Source: Talaromyces rugulosus (taxonomy: Eukaryota; Ascomycota; Eurotiomycetes; Eurotiales; Trichocomaceae). From it: DNA of 64,000 nucleotides. Made by a program: the position numbers and the translations under genes. Position 1 is the first letter of the stretch, and every line of letters starts with the position of its first letter. This document shows positions 34,065 to 43,411 of the stretch, piece after piece. The notes under the pieces were generated by a model. That model did not search any database and was not told where the DNA came from. It saw only the letters and a list, made by a program, of their open reading frames with translations. The stretch covers positions 132,001-196,000 of the forward strand of contig NC_049564.1 in NCBI RefSeq assembly GCF_013368755.1. The letters are read 5' to 3'.

Positions 34065-35285
34065 TTAAATGCTCTCGCTATAGGGTGGCGGTAACTCGGT
34101 CTCTTGCATCGCAAACGACGGCGTTATATCCGGGCTCGGGGGAGGGGCGATAGCAGGAGGACCGTTTTCCTTCCGGTCCATGGGGGCGAGAATTTCCAAA
34201 TCGCCCGTCTTTTCGAACTTGAACCGCTTGTCGCCGAAAGATAAAGTCGCCCTGATGCGGAGCTTGTGGGTTACGGTGATATTCGGTATGCGCACGTCGG
34301 GACACACTTGCGAGGGGACCTTTAAGCCACCAGCGTTGCGGCCAAAGATGGGCACTCCCTCTTGCGGCGGCAACCCATCGCCCCTCACGGCGGTCCCCCA
34401 CGGGTCTTGAATGAGCCTGTGCGTGAGGTCGGATTTCGAAACTGGAAGCCTCAGGTTCGGAGCTCGTAGTGCGTCGGTCTCGGTGCGGAACTCACGCCTC
34501 TGTCCGTCGACCCAGATCTCGGTTTTGGCGATAACAGTAACAAACATGCTGGTCAGGTAGACCTGCGCTTGGTGTCTCTGCCGAGCGTCGTGAACGATGC
34601 TCAAGTAAACGAGAAGCCACTGGCCGTGGACGTAGACAGTAGGGAATGTCACCCTGGCTTGGAAGGCCGACCCATCGCCCGGGATCGAGGAGGAATTATT
34701 AGACCCGAGGAATTTCTGCTCTTGCAGCCAGTACCGGTAGTATGGCTCTGGGCCGTCGTGCGATGGAACGTACACCAGGGAGAGGTTTGCTGTCACCCGA
34801 GAGCTGTTTGTGGTGGCCCAGTCTGGATACTGGACGCTTGCCTCGAGCTCGTAGTCCACGTCCGCCTTGTAACCCGTTTTATACCCAGCGGATTCGGCCA
34901 GACTTGGTGGCAGGGGGTCACAGGCATAACCTTGGGGAAACACTTCGTTCTCCGGCAAGCCGTTGTCGTTTTTTTGTATTTGGCGGTCGCAGTGCGATGG
35001 AAAGCAAAACTCGAAATGCCACTTGTACTGGCCGGGATCAGCTCGGAACGGGAACGTGTACAGTATCTTGCTTCGTTGGAAAAGGGTTGTAGTGTTGATC
35101 TGATGATTGCTCCCCCCGGGCGCTTGGTACTGTGTACAGGCAAGCCCAGTGAAGGAGATGGCGATGCTCGTGTCGCTCTCGATGCATGTGCCGGTGTCGA
35201 CCAAGATATGTCCGGCGACCCTATCGCCGGCGGCATAGCGGCGGCTTTGGTTTTTGTTCAAGACGATTTGCAGACATTCGAGCAT
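34065..35285 (-). CDS. Arrestin-like domain protein with PPxY-type tail
   Basis: Single exon; from the ATG at 35285 it encodes 406 residues. The frame is open up to an ATG at 35411, which would add 42 residues not resembling arrestins. ECLQIVLN...RRYAAGDRVAGHILVDTGT is the typical first strands of a fungal arrestin_N domain. FPFRADPGQYKWHFEFCFPSHCD and LPPSL resemble the central strands of alpha-arrestins. The C-terminus ends in ELPPPYSESI, a PPxY-like motif that in this family recruits the Rsp5/HulA ubiquitin ligase. Such adaptors direct transporter endocytosis. Family membership is likely; the cargo is unknown. Confidence 0.72.
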   Translation of the reverse strand: MLECLQIVLNKNQSRRYAAGDRVAGHILVDTGTCIESDTSIAISFTGLACTQYQAPGGSNHQINTTTLFQRSKILYTFPFRADPGQYKWHFEFCFPSHCDRQIQKNDNGLPENEVFPQGYACDPLPPSLAESAGYKTGYKADVDYELEASVQYPDWATTNSSRVTANLSLVYVPSHDGPEPYYRYWLQEQKFLGSNNSSSIPGDGSAFQARVTFPTVYVHGQWLLVYLSIVHDARQRHQAQVYLTSMFVTVIAKTEIWVDGQRREFRTETDALRAPNLRLPVSKSDLTHRLIQDPWGTAVRGDGLPPQEGVPIFGRNAGGLKVPSQVCPDVRIPNITVTHKLRIRATLSFGDKRFKFEKTGDLEILAPMDRKENGPPAIAPPPSPDITPSFAMQETELPPPYSESI

Positions 35286-35940
35286 GTTTTCGACATCAAC
35301 CAGAGCTTCTTGGCTATAGATTCGAGGGATTTGCCAACGAGTAGTAAGCACTTGGGCCTGGCACGGAGATAAAATAATAGAGCCAACATTTGCAGCAAGG
35401 CTGAGCCTCAAAAGGCGGATGACACAGCCCCTGGCTATGTTGTCCTTGGCGCTGCGAGGTCACAGTTGCCAAGCCTTTGCAAGACACTGATTGCCACTGT
35501 TATTATGGCGTGTGGCCCTGTTGGGGGAGCACTGCGCATCATGTGTCGGAAAATAGCATCCGTTCCGGATAGCACGGCTTGTCGGGCGCTTAACTACGTA
35601 GTTGTTTGGCGGGGTCGGGCGCGCTTTAATAGTAATAATAATAATACGACAGAACTAACTTACTCCTGTAGTCCCAGTCCAAGCAGTCGCATCAATTTCC
35701 CGAATAGGCTATTTCTTGGCGAGAGGGCTGTCTAGGGTTAGGGCTATTCTCCTCCTCTCTTCAATCATCACGAGACAGAAAAACACGACAAGGACATCAG
35801 TGTCTTCCATGGCCAATTGGAAACCCCGTCAGTAGCGCTTACAAACGCCGGGATTACAAATGCATTGCCTTTGCGTCTCCTCTGCTATGCTCGCGCCCTG
35901 ACGTGCCATCGCCAAACAACTTGTGCCTCTTCCACCAAAC
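35286..35940. promoter_or_regulatory. Divergent promoter region with AAT repeat
   Basis: About 650 bp between the arrestin-like gene (minus) and a Zn2Cys6 regulator (plus). A short AATAATAAT tract is at about 35629-35645. The stretch 35286-35411 is open in frame with the arrestin-like gene. No other gene is seen. Confidence 0.5.
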
Positions 35941-37008
35941 ATGCCCTTTCAACGCAGATCGTGCGACGCGTGCTTCGCCGGGAGGCGAAAGTGCGATCTC
36001 GCGTTTCCGGCGTGCAGCCGATGCCAGAGGAACGGAAAAGCGTGTCGCTATGTCTCTTCCCAGACGCCAGAACCCGGCGCGCCAGATGCAAACCAGCCTC
36101 CCAACACCGCGGCATCGACTGATTTTGGCCCCTGGAATCTGGACATGGATTTCGGTATCGACTTTGTCGACACGAGGCTTATGGAGCAACTGACCAAACC
36201 AAGTATCCCCAACATGCTGGGGGAGCTGGGGGAGCTGCAGCCTGTGTCCGGAAACACCCGCAGCTGGACATGGGTGATCGAGCAGCTCAAAGGCTATCCT
36301 CGAGATTTTGCTCACAGTGCTGAAAACGTGTTTATACACAAGAACTTGGTGCAGCGCCCGGGCTCGGCGCCCCTAAGGGCTGCCTTTGGTGTCTGCGCCG
36401 CGTGCCTCTGCGTCACCGAAGCCAACGAGTTCATGATCTTTGACTCCTTGAACGCCGAAATGTCCAAGCTTGCTAAATCCGGCATGGGAAACAAATCACT
36501 CGAAGAAAGCCTATCGACCTTTCAGTCCATCGTGTTATACCAAATCATCCGGCTTTTCCACGGCGATGCTAAGCAGCGCATCCTAGCGGAGCGCCAAAAA
36601 AGCCACATAGCAGCGTGGGGACTGCAGCTTCTACAGCGCGCGGGCGACGAACTTCAAGACACGCAACCAGCGTGGGAAACCTGGCTGCTCACCGAGAGCG
36701 TTCGCCGCACAGTCATGGTGGCCTTTATCGTCCACTCTGTCTACTCAATCTTCAAGCACGGCGTGTGCCCCGAGATGCCGACCTTGTCCGTCCTACCGCT
36801 CTCATCTAAGCAGGCATTTTGGAGTTCGCAGACGGCCTATCTCAACCACTTCTCTGAAGACGAAACGCTCAAGTACCCTGAATTCACCTCGTTGTGGATC
36901 ATGTCTCCTCCAAGGACGCTTGAGCCGTTTGAAAAAATGATATTGGTCGCGTGCAAGGGAATAGAACCCGTCGAGGCTTTTGAGCTAGGCAATGAAAATC
37001 AAGGATAG
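35941..37008 (+). CDS. Zn2Cys6 transcription factor
   Basis: Single exon, 355 residues. The N-terminus carries a complete binuclear zinc cluster, C8-x2-C11-x6-C18-x6-C25-x2-C28-x6-C35. The start is the ATG two codons before the cluster's basic stretch. A Pro-rich linker (to about residue 60) leads to a helical region whose pattern fits the fungal regulatory domains (for example FQSIVLYQIIRLFHGD). The protein is shorter than many C6 regulators (usually 500-900) and has no obvious MHR-type long middle domain. It sits next to the ABM-like and FAD monooxygenase genes and could be their local regulator. That link is inference. Confidence 0.88.
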   Translation: MPFQRRSCDACFAGRRKCDLAFPACSRCQRNGKACRYVSSQTPEPGAPDANQPPNTAASTDFGPWNLDMDFGIDFVDTRLMEQLTKPSIPNMLGELGELQPVSGNTRSWTWVIEQLKGYPRDFAHSAENVFIHKNLVQRPGSAPLRAAFGVCAACLCVTEANEFMIFDSLNAEMSKLAKSGMGNKSLEESLSTFQSIVLYQIIRLFHGDAKQRILAERQKSHIAAWGLQLLQRAGDELQDTQPAWETWLLTESVRRTVMVAFIVHSVYSIFKHGVCPEMPTLSVLPLSSKQAFWSSQTAYLNHFSEDETLKYPEFTSLWIMSPPRTLEPFEKMILVACKGIEPVEAFELGNENQG

Positions 37009-37350
37009 GCTGATCTGCGGTATTCGTCTTTTCAAACTTTCGTGTTGGTGTATTGTCTCCGGAGCCGCGCGTGCGGAGGACCGCATGAAGACCGCATGCG
37101 TGATTTGTAACACGTCCGCATCTAATTATCACATGGTCGGAAGTTTGCCTTCTTATAACAATCATGATGGAACCCGAGATGCTGTGTTGAACAACTCCTA
37201 TCTGTGAAATTATCGGAAGAAGAATTTTCGCCCCGTTGCAACTGTTCTCAAGAAGGCAAGTCTTTCTCTGCTTGGATTGCAAGTGAATTAAAAAAAAAAA
37301 AAAAAAATCTAACCGCAATAAGCAGCTTTTTCAGTAGCCATCAAGTGAAT
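37009..37350. other. Intergenic region with A-tract
   Basis: These 342 bp lie between the regulator and the ABM-like gene. A run of about 17 A sits near 37290-37306, roughly 45 bp before the next ATG. Otherwise it appears to be plain promoter sequence. Confidence 0.45.
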
Positions 37351-38097
37351 ATGCCTGTGACCGAGCTCGTGTTCCCGTCCTACAAGCTGGACCCTCCATC
37401 CATTGCAGAACTGAAAGCGAAAGAGAACCAGATATTTCAGTCTTTTTCGGGAGTCACAGGTCTGGAGAAGGTATATCGCGGCATTATTTTGGAAGAAGAT
37501 GGTGCTTCTGTTGATGCAGCGAGAATGAGAAATGTCCTCGTCTTGGGTAAGCTTTCTTTCCCTTTCACCAAATATACCTGAATGTGTAACTCAACATGGA
37601 TGTGACTAGAGTGGGATAAACCGACTTCTTTCCACGACTTCTTTCCAAATTCTGCCAAATTCGAAGAATTCGTCAAAGCAATAAAGCCATTTGTTGCTGC
37701 ACCGGCGATTCCAGAACTTTACGAAGCTGAAATACGATCGGTTACATGCACATCCTCCACAGTCACGCAGATAATCAAAGTAAAATCCAACCAAACCACG
37801 GCGCACGTATGGAAAAACCTAGAAGAGTTTGTCAGAAAGTCCTCCACGGAAACCCCGAACTTTCACTCTGCAGACGGAATCGGGAAAGACAAAGGGGTTT
37901 TCCTAGGCTTGGTTGGCTGGAAAGGATGGCAAGTACGTTATGGGCAACGAAGAAAAGTATACAACACAACACTGGCTAACGAGAAGCAGGAATACGAAAG
38001 ACTTGGAAAGGGGGACTCTTTCCTGAATCACATCAAAGCGCTCAATAGGGATGAAAAGGCCCAGAACATCGTTGCAGAACTGTCAAATCTTCACTGA
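37351..38097 (+). CDS. ABM-like dimeric alpha-beta barrel protein (two tandem domains)
   Basis: Two exons, 37351-37546 and 37610-38097, 227 residues. The first ~100 residues have the fungal ABM-like pattern: an N-terminal ELVFPSYKL strand, GLEKVYRGIILEEDG, VLVLEWDKPTSFHDFFPNSAKFEEFVKAIKPFV. A second copy follows (SSTVTQIIKVKS..., GVFLGLVGWKGWQVRYGQ). Each half is predicted as a ferredoxin-like alpha+beta unit, as in antibiotic biosynthesis monooxygenases and stress-responsive dimeric barrels. Known relatives oxidise or bind small aromatic molecules, often without cofactor, and many lie in metabolite clusters. No substrate can be assigned. The neighbouring FAD monooxygenase and regulator strengthen a metabolic role. 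Confidence 0.72.
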
Positions 38098-38601
38098 AGA
38101 AATAGTTGCATGTTGTACAATGAAAGAATCACCACTCTTGCGTATGATACTAAAATATCGAAGGAGTATAAAGTATTTTCAAAATTTTCAATATGTGCCC
38201 CACCGTAAATATTCTACCCAACCGCCAAAACAAAAAAAAAGCTTGCTTGACATGTGCAATTCGGTAATTGAAAAAATGGGAAAAAGGTGATTACCACAGA
38301 TCCGATATGTGGAAAAGACTACGCCGAATTGAAAATACTCTATAAAGATAGCAGGCCATAGGCCTGAGTTCAATTTGGGGTGCTTTTGCAATTTACCATT
38401 TGGAAAGTCTTTCAAATTTTTGTTGACTTAAGCATGTGCATTTACAACCAATCAAGTTCATATTTAAATTTAATTAGCTGTACACAGGAAAATACAATTT
38501 AGACATACCCACTCTCCGTAAACAAATGGTTCTTCGTATTCCGAAATTCTTCGAGACAATCATCTAATCGTGTATATTCACTAGTGATTGATCGTTGACT
38601 A
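38098..38601. other. Intergenic, tail-to-tail
   Basis: These 504 bp lie between the 3' ends of the ABM-like gene (plus) and the FAD monooxygenase (minus). They are AT-rich and contain no supported gene. Confidence 0.45.
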
Positions 38602-40204
38602 CTAAGCACCTTTTGGCTTATGGAATCCCATCTTCAGGAAGGGGCTCTCTTGAAGATAGGACACATGCATCTTTTGGCCCGTCTCAAGCGACAGGTCGAC
38701 ATCTTTTACTCCACGCGGGCGCATTGCGTTTTCATAAGATGTGATTTCTGGTTCAAGAGATGATTTCCCAGAAGCTATAGCCTTGATGGCGCCATAAAGC
38801 TCTCCCGTGTCTTGCATAGCGTTATTTAACCCCTGGCCGCGATCTGACAAGAAAAATATAAGCTTATTGTGCTGACAAGAAAGAAGAACAAATACAAAAA
38901 CAAAAACTCACGGGGTAGCATGGAATGAGCTGCGTCTCCAGCTAGAGTCACTCGTCCACCCCGGTTATCCCATTTGATCGGCGCCCACTGCCGCGACTGA
39001 TCGATTGAGAGGACAATGTCATCGCTTAATGCGAGAGCCGCTGTTCTAAATGGCTCGCAAAGTTTTGAACATCTGCCTTTGTAGAACTGTAACCTTTTTT
39101 TGGGATCGTTCAGTTCGCTGATTCGAGGTGCTCCCCACCAGGAATGCTGGATTTGGAACTTCCATTCTTCTGGCTTCTCAAGGTTGGAGCAATCGAGTGC
39201 TACTATGCTATTAGCCGCCTGATGCCATTAATTTTACCCCCAGAAGTAGAGATAGAACAGCCCGTACCCGCCAAAAGGAAGATACCGTAGATCTGCGGGT
39301 CATACCCCAGCTTTCCAATGGGATGATACTTGCGCAACAAATGGGCTTGACTAGCAGTGTAGCCGCTCACAGCATGGTTTATCATGGTCAAATCAATATC
39401 GACTGGCTTTGCAAGGTCCGCACCGACAAGATATTCGCGTACTTTGGAGTGAGAGCCATCGCATCCAACAAGAAGGTCACCCGAATACTGAGTCCCGTCC
39501 GAGAATGAGGCTACTACTCCAGATTGAGTAATGACAATATCGACCAATTTCTTTTCAAACTAAAGTTACAACAATTGAGAATGAGAATAACATACTAGAC
39601 AAGTTAGCCACTCGAAAGATGAGATGTTTACCTGGATGGTGACCTGTTGTCCACCCGAAAGTAATTTCCTTAGTTTCCCTCTTGACACACGCACCAACCC
39701 GGGCATTCGTATCTCTGCGATTACTTCTCCTGTCTCGCCATTTATATGAGGAAAAGGAAGGTCATCCTTGAAATGTGGATCGACGAGGACTTCATCAAAA
39801 CGCAAGCGCAAACTCTCCGGAAGGACTTTGAATAGATGCTCTTTTCCCCAATGAAGTTGCATTCCTGCACAAAACCAATCAATTGAGCATGGAAAGACCA
39901 ACAGCCACTTTAAAGAGAATGCGAAATACAAGAGATCAAGAAAAGAGGAATTAGTACTAACCCCAGTCTCGGGCCTTGTTGAAAAACGTATATTCAGAAT
40001 CTCGCTCAAATACTGTGTATTCCACGTCTTCCTTTTGAAACATGTCATTTAGGGCCATTTGATAACCGCGATAATCGATAACTCACTTTGTGCAAACCGT
40101 GTGCAAGGGCAAGTCCCGTTGAGCCTTGACATTGTAGTCAGTAATGGGGGTTCGACCCAAGAAATGAAGCATAATGGACCTGCGCCTATAATCAAAACCT
40201 TCAT
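38602..40204 (-). CDS. FAD-dependent monooxygenase (salicylate hydroxylase-like)
   Basis: Seven exons: 40204-40180, 40124-40087, 40031-39962, 39864-39632, 39559-39268, 39202-38912 and 38843-38602. All phases fit, 396 residues. The dinucleotide motif MKVLIIGAGSTGLALAHGL (GxGxxG) is produced only when the first short intron is removed. DLLVGCDGSHSKVRE is the DG motif, and RVTLAGDAAHSMLPHRGQGLNNAMQD is the GD motif with FAD ribityl-binding residues. The N-terminal FERDSEYTFFN binds the adenosine part. Family members use NAD(P)H and O2 to hydroxylate or epoxidise aromatic or polyketide substrates. Position and orientation make it a partner of the ABM-like gene and the Zn2Cys6 regulator. Confidence 0.87.
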
Positions 40205-41298
40205 TTTCCTTTTATATTGTCTGATCACAAGTCTAGTAGATTCTACAGAGGACGTTCAAGATTACAATAGAGACCAGATCGAGATTTGTTCGGCGGGGCA
40301 AAACTTCGACCCGCTAGCTGGTGTAACCTGCATATCCGCAATGCCAGATGATATTTCAAAAACATTTGACTGGTCACAGTAGATGAATACTTATTGCGGC
40401 ACATCACGTTATGCTATCACAGTCTCGCCTTTTTCTGCAACAGCGTTGTTCTAGGAGCAAGTATAAACACCGGGAAACTGAGAAAAGAAAAAAATTAGCG
40501 CCTCTTTAATCACGAACGTTGCATCGATTTAGAGACTGATTTCTGGCATCATCATGTTTCTCCCAGGCAGCGACTGTCAGGTTGGACATGCTATTTAGTC
40601 CGGAACTCGAAAATTCCTTTGAGCAGTCTCTCCTCAAACCGGACAAAATCTAATGGCGCAGAAGCTCCTAGTATCTGAATGAAAATGCCCTGGCGAATGC
40701 ATGGACTCCCAGAGAGACAGCCGGTTATACGACCCACACCCTGACCGCTGGCATCTTTATACTCGTAAACATAGGCAGGGTGGATGCGTCGCTACTCAAG
40801 TTGGATCGTGTCAAAATCCACAGCGAAGCGACAAATACGCCCACCATGGTTGGCCCGTCCACGTCCTCCATGCAGATGACGCTGTTGGCGAGGAACTTGG
40901 CTTTCGAACAGACTGATATTGATAGAGTAAACCCACGATTCCTTCAGATCAGGACAATCACTGGGTGTTCCAGGATGACGTTGATCAGATGTCGAATACT
41001 ATCCAGAGACAACCTCAACGCCGAGCTGATACAGTCCAGATGTCGACAATGAAGCTTTTTCTCTGTTGACTAGGCATTTCCAGTCTAGCCCTAGCCCTAA
41101 GAATTGACAAAGAAGACGGTCAGGGAGAACAAACAGCGGACGAGACCGGCAGAAACAGACTGCCAGATCAGGAAGGCGGGTCACGTGCAGACACTGGCCG
41201 CACAAAGGTCGGCGTTGTCTCCAGTTTCTGACCTTGTGTTTTCCAAGAAAACACCTTCTCCCCTCATTCCACTTCAACCAGAGCGTCTTTGGGTCGCC
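40205..41298. other. Intergenic, probable degenerate sequence
   Basis: About 1.1 kb between the FAD monooxygenase (minus) and the first KNH-like gene (plus). Short open frames occur, including a minus-strand frame near 40730-40920 with protein-like composition, but it has stops on both sides and no recognised motif. It could be a decayed gene fragment, but I cannot support a call. Confidence 0.4.
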
Positions 41299-42153
41299 AT
41301 GTATCCGATCATATGGCTCGTTCTGCTTGGCATCTCTAGAGGTACAGTAATCTCGAGATTTCTTACTTCAAAGGCATCATGCTAACTATACTTTGCAGCA
41401 CTTATCATCAGGCACCCGTCTCAGGGAGACGTTGTTGATGTCAAGGAATATCTCAATATCACATGGGACTTGACAAATCAAGACGACATGGATTTAAACG
41501 CGTCAGTGAGGCTTACAATCTATGATACGAACCCTCATTACTACCTGAGCGAGGAGATCACAACGGTACCAATTGCAATGCATCATTTGATTTGGAATAA
41601 ATCTCTTCCGTTTGGCGACCACTACGCAATTACCCTCATAGACGTCCAAGGCATCTTTTCGTCTGGTAATTTCACTGTCATCAACGGTCCCACGCACACC
41701 ATACCTCCGATTACAAGCTACCTGACATCTACAGCAGCTGCCTCAAGCTCTATAGTAGACTGGCAGAGTAAAACATCTGCTGCGGCACCGCTCACACAGC
41801 TCTCAACTTCCGTTACACAGGCTCCTTCCGCGTTACCTTCTACCACTAGTGAGCCTGCTAATAGTAGATTGAGCAGTGGCAGTAAGGCTGGGGTTGGAGT
41901 AGGGGTTTCAGTATCAGCAATTGTGCTTGCTGGCGGCTTGGCTTATTTTTTCATCCGGCGTCGTCGACAGAAGCAGGAACAGGGACAATCTAACCAAAGT
42001 TACGACAGACAAATTGCAGGCGGTCATATTGATGAACCCAAAGCTGTACCGCCTCCGAACTACTACTCTGCTCCACCTGTGTCTCCAGAAGCTGATAGTC
42101 GGCCACTCAGCGAATTGCACTCGAATACGATTGCGCACGAACTTGCGGCTTAA
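41299..42153 (+). CDS. KNH-domain cell-surface protein with one transmembrane helix
   Basis: Two exons, 41299-41341 and 41399-42153, 265 residues. Exon 1 encodes the signal peptide (MYPIIWLVLLGIS). The N-terminal domain (IIRHPSQGDVVDVKEYLNITWDL, then a LTIYD strand) has the Kre9/Knh1-like pattern of fungal surface proteins. A Ser/Thr-rich stalk of about 60 residues follows, then a membrane helix at about 178-200 and a cytosolic RRRRQKQ stop-transfer segment. The cytosolic tail is Pro-rich (AVPPPNYYSAPPVSP). The protein is probably type I, surface-exposed and O-glycosylated. It is followed directly by a paralogue. Wall beta-1,6-glucan links are known for yeast Kre9, but their transfer here is uncertain. 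Confidence 0.75.
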
Positions 42154-42579
42154 CGGCTTGCTGTGGCATGGATAACTGCGGGGTTTCTGGTGATCCTTTC
42201 TTCTTTTTTTCTTGTTCAAATCTAAATTTGTGTAACGCATCACTATAGTGTTTACTCTACAATGTACAGTCCTGCATGGACATCTAATGAGGAGGCTCGT
42301 GCTGGAATATGAAGGCATGACACTAGCTTTTCGATCGTCAAGCGATTTCGCCAGGACTATGTCACCGTGTTGCTAATATTACATATGACATGCGAACTTG
42401 ACCTGTCATAAATTGGGAGAGATTATGATTCAGACCTGGCACAGTCATGAGCGATGTTTGGAAATGAGTCACCGCCTATTTAAACCTATTTCCTTTGTCT
42501 GACCTCTTCAAATTTCATCAACTTCTACGTTATCGACCTGTAGAGGAAACGATTTTTTATCCCTTTTGTTTTCAATAAA
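42154..42579. other. Intergenic between tandem KNH-like genes
   Basis: These 426 bp hold the 3' flank of the first KNH-like gene and the promoter of the second. A T/C-rich stretch lies near 42550-42572. No other gene is seen. Confidence 0.45.
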
Positions 42580-43251
42580 ATGGATTATCCCAATCTAATC
42601 ATTGCCCTCCTGGGGGGACTACAAATGGTGCGTGGTATGTCTTCTATTTGTCCGATAGTATAATGCACAAGAGGTAACAGTTGAACACCAGCAATCACCG
42701 TGTCTTCTCCCGCCAAAGGCCAGAAAGTAGACATGAAGCAAGGCTTGACAGTATCTTGGTCTCTAGATGAAAATGACAACAAGTCAGCTAATGTCACAAT
42801 CGACCTATTCATTGGCGAGCAGTTCTACTTGCTCTTAACCCCCCAGCCTGGAGTTCCCGCCAATGATCTGAATTACACCTACCCGTACACATCTCCAAAT
42901 TATATCGATGCGGAAGACATATATATTGTCCGGCTGTTCGACGGATCTGGCAGGGCATCCTCGTCGGATGTCTTTTCCATATTTGATACGGATGATTTTG
43001 TCCAGGCAACGTCGATTACGAAGATAAGTCATTCTAAGACCGCCGCAGTCCGAAATGGGACTCCCTCTACTTCACCTTCGCTTTCGCCGTCTATCAGTTC
43101 CCTAAAAACGACCCAAACGCAGACACCAACCCCAACACCGACGGCTTCTCATAGCGCAAGTAGGCACGGATATGGAGAAAATGACGCAGGATTTTCTATG
43201 GGAATTGCTGCTGGTCTAATAGGCTTGCTTGTTCTGGGATTTGCTGGTTAA
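42580..43251 (+). CDS. KNH-domain GPI-anchored-type surface protein
   Basis: Two exons, 42580-42634 and 42692-43251, 204 residues. Exon 1 holds the signal peptide, and the intron falls at the same place as in the upstream gene (just after the signal, phase 1). The domain starts AITVSSPAKGQKVDMKQGLTVSW, matching the KNH/Ser-Thr-rich GPI family, and continues with FIGEQFYLLL and the DIYIVRLFDGSGRASSSDVFSI strand. A Ser/Thr/Pro stalk and a C-terminal hydrophobic segment (MGIAAGLIGLLVLGFAG, with no basic tail) fit GPI addition. The closest relative in the window is the gene at 41299; tandem duplication followed by anchor change is likely. Confidence 0.75.
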
Positions 43252-43411
43252 CCGACTTTCCATCGGCTTGGTGTATGTTTTGATATTCCTATGTGTACTT
43301 CTGATTGATCGCTTAATTTGATAATAAACCCAAATTTGTCCACAATTTCTCTAAATAATAATGTATTATGCAATCTGTTGCTTTGCATAATCCAACTGGT
43401 GGTAAGGACCC

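Noticed and set aside
34569..35372. 267-codon plus-strand frame opposite the arrestin-like gene
   Set aside because: No motif or coherent hydrophobicity; the minus-strand frame has the arrestin pattern and a PPxY-type end.
40140..40160. GGTTCGACCC resembling a tRNA B box
   Set aside because: It is inside an intron of the FAD monooxygenase and no cloverleaf can be drawn around it.
40730..40930. Minus-strand fragment with protein-like composition
   Set aside because: It is flanked by stops, lacks splice partners, and I recognise no family; only noted as possible gene debris.
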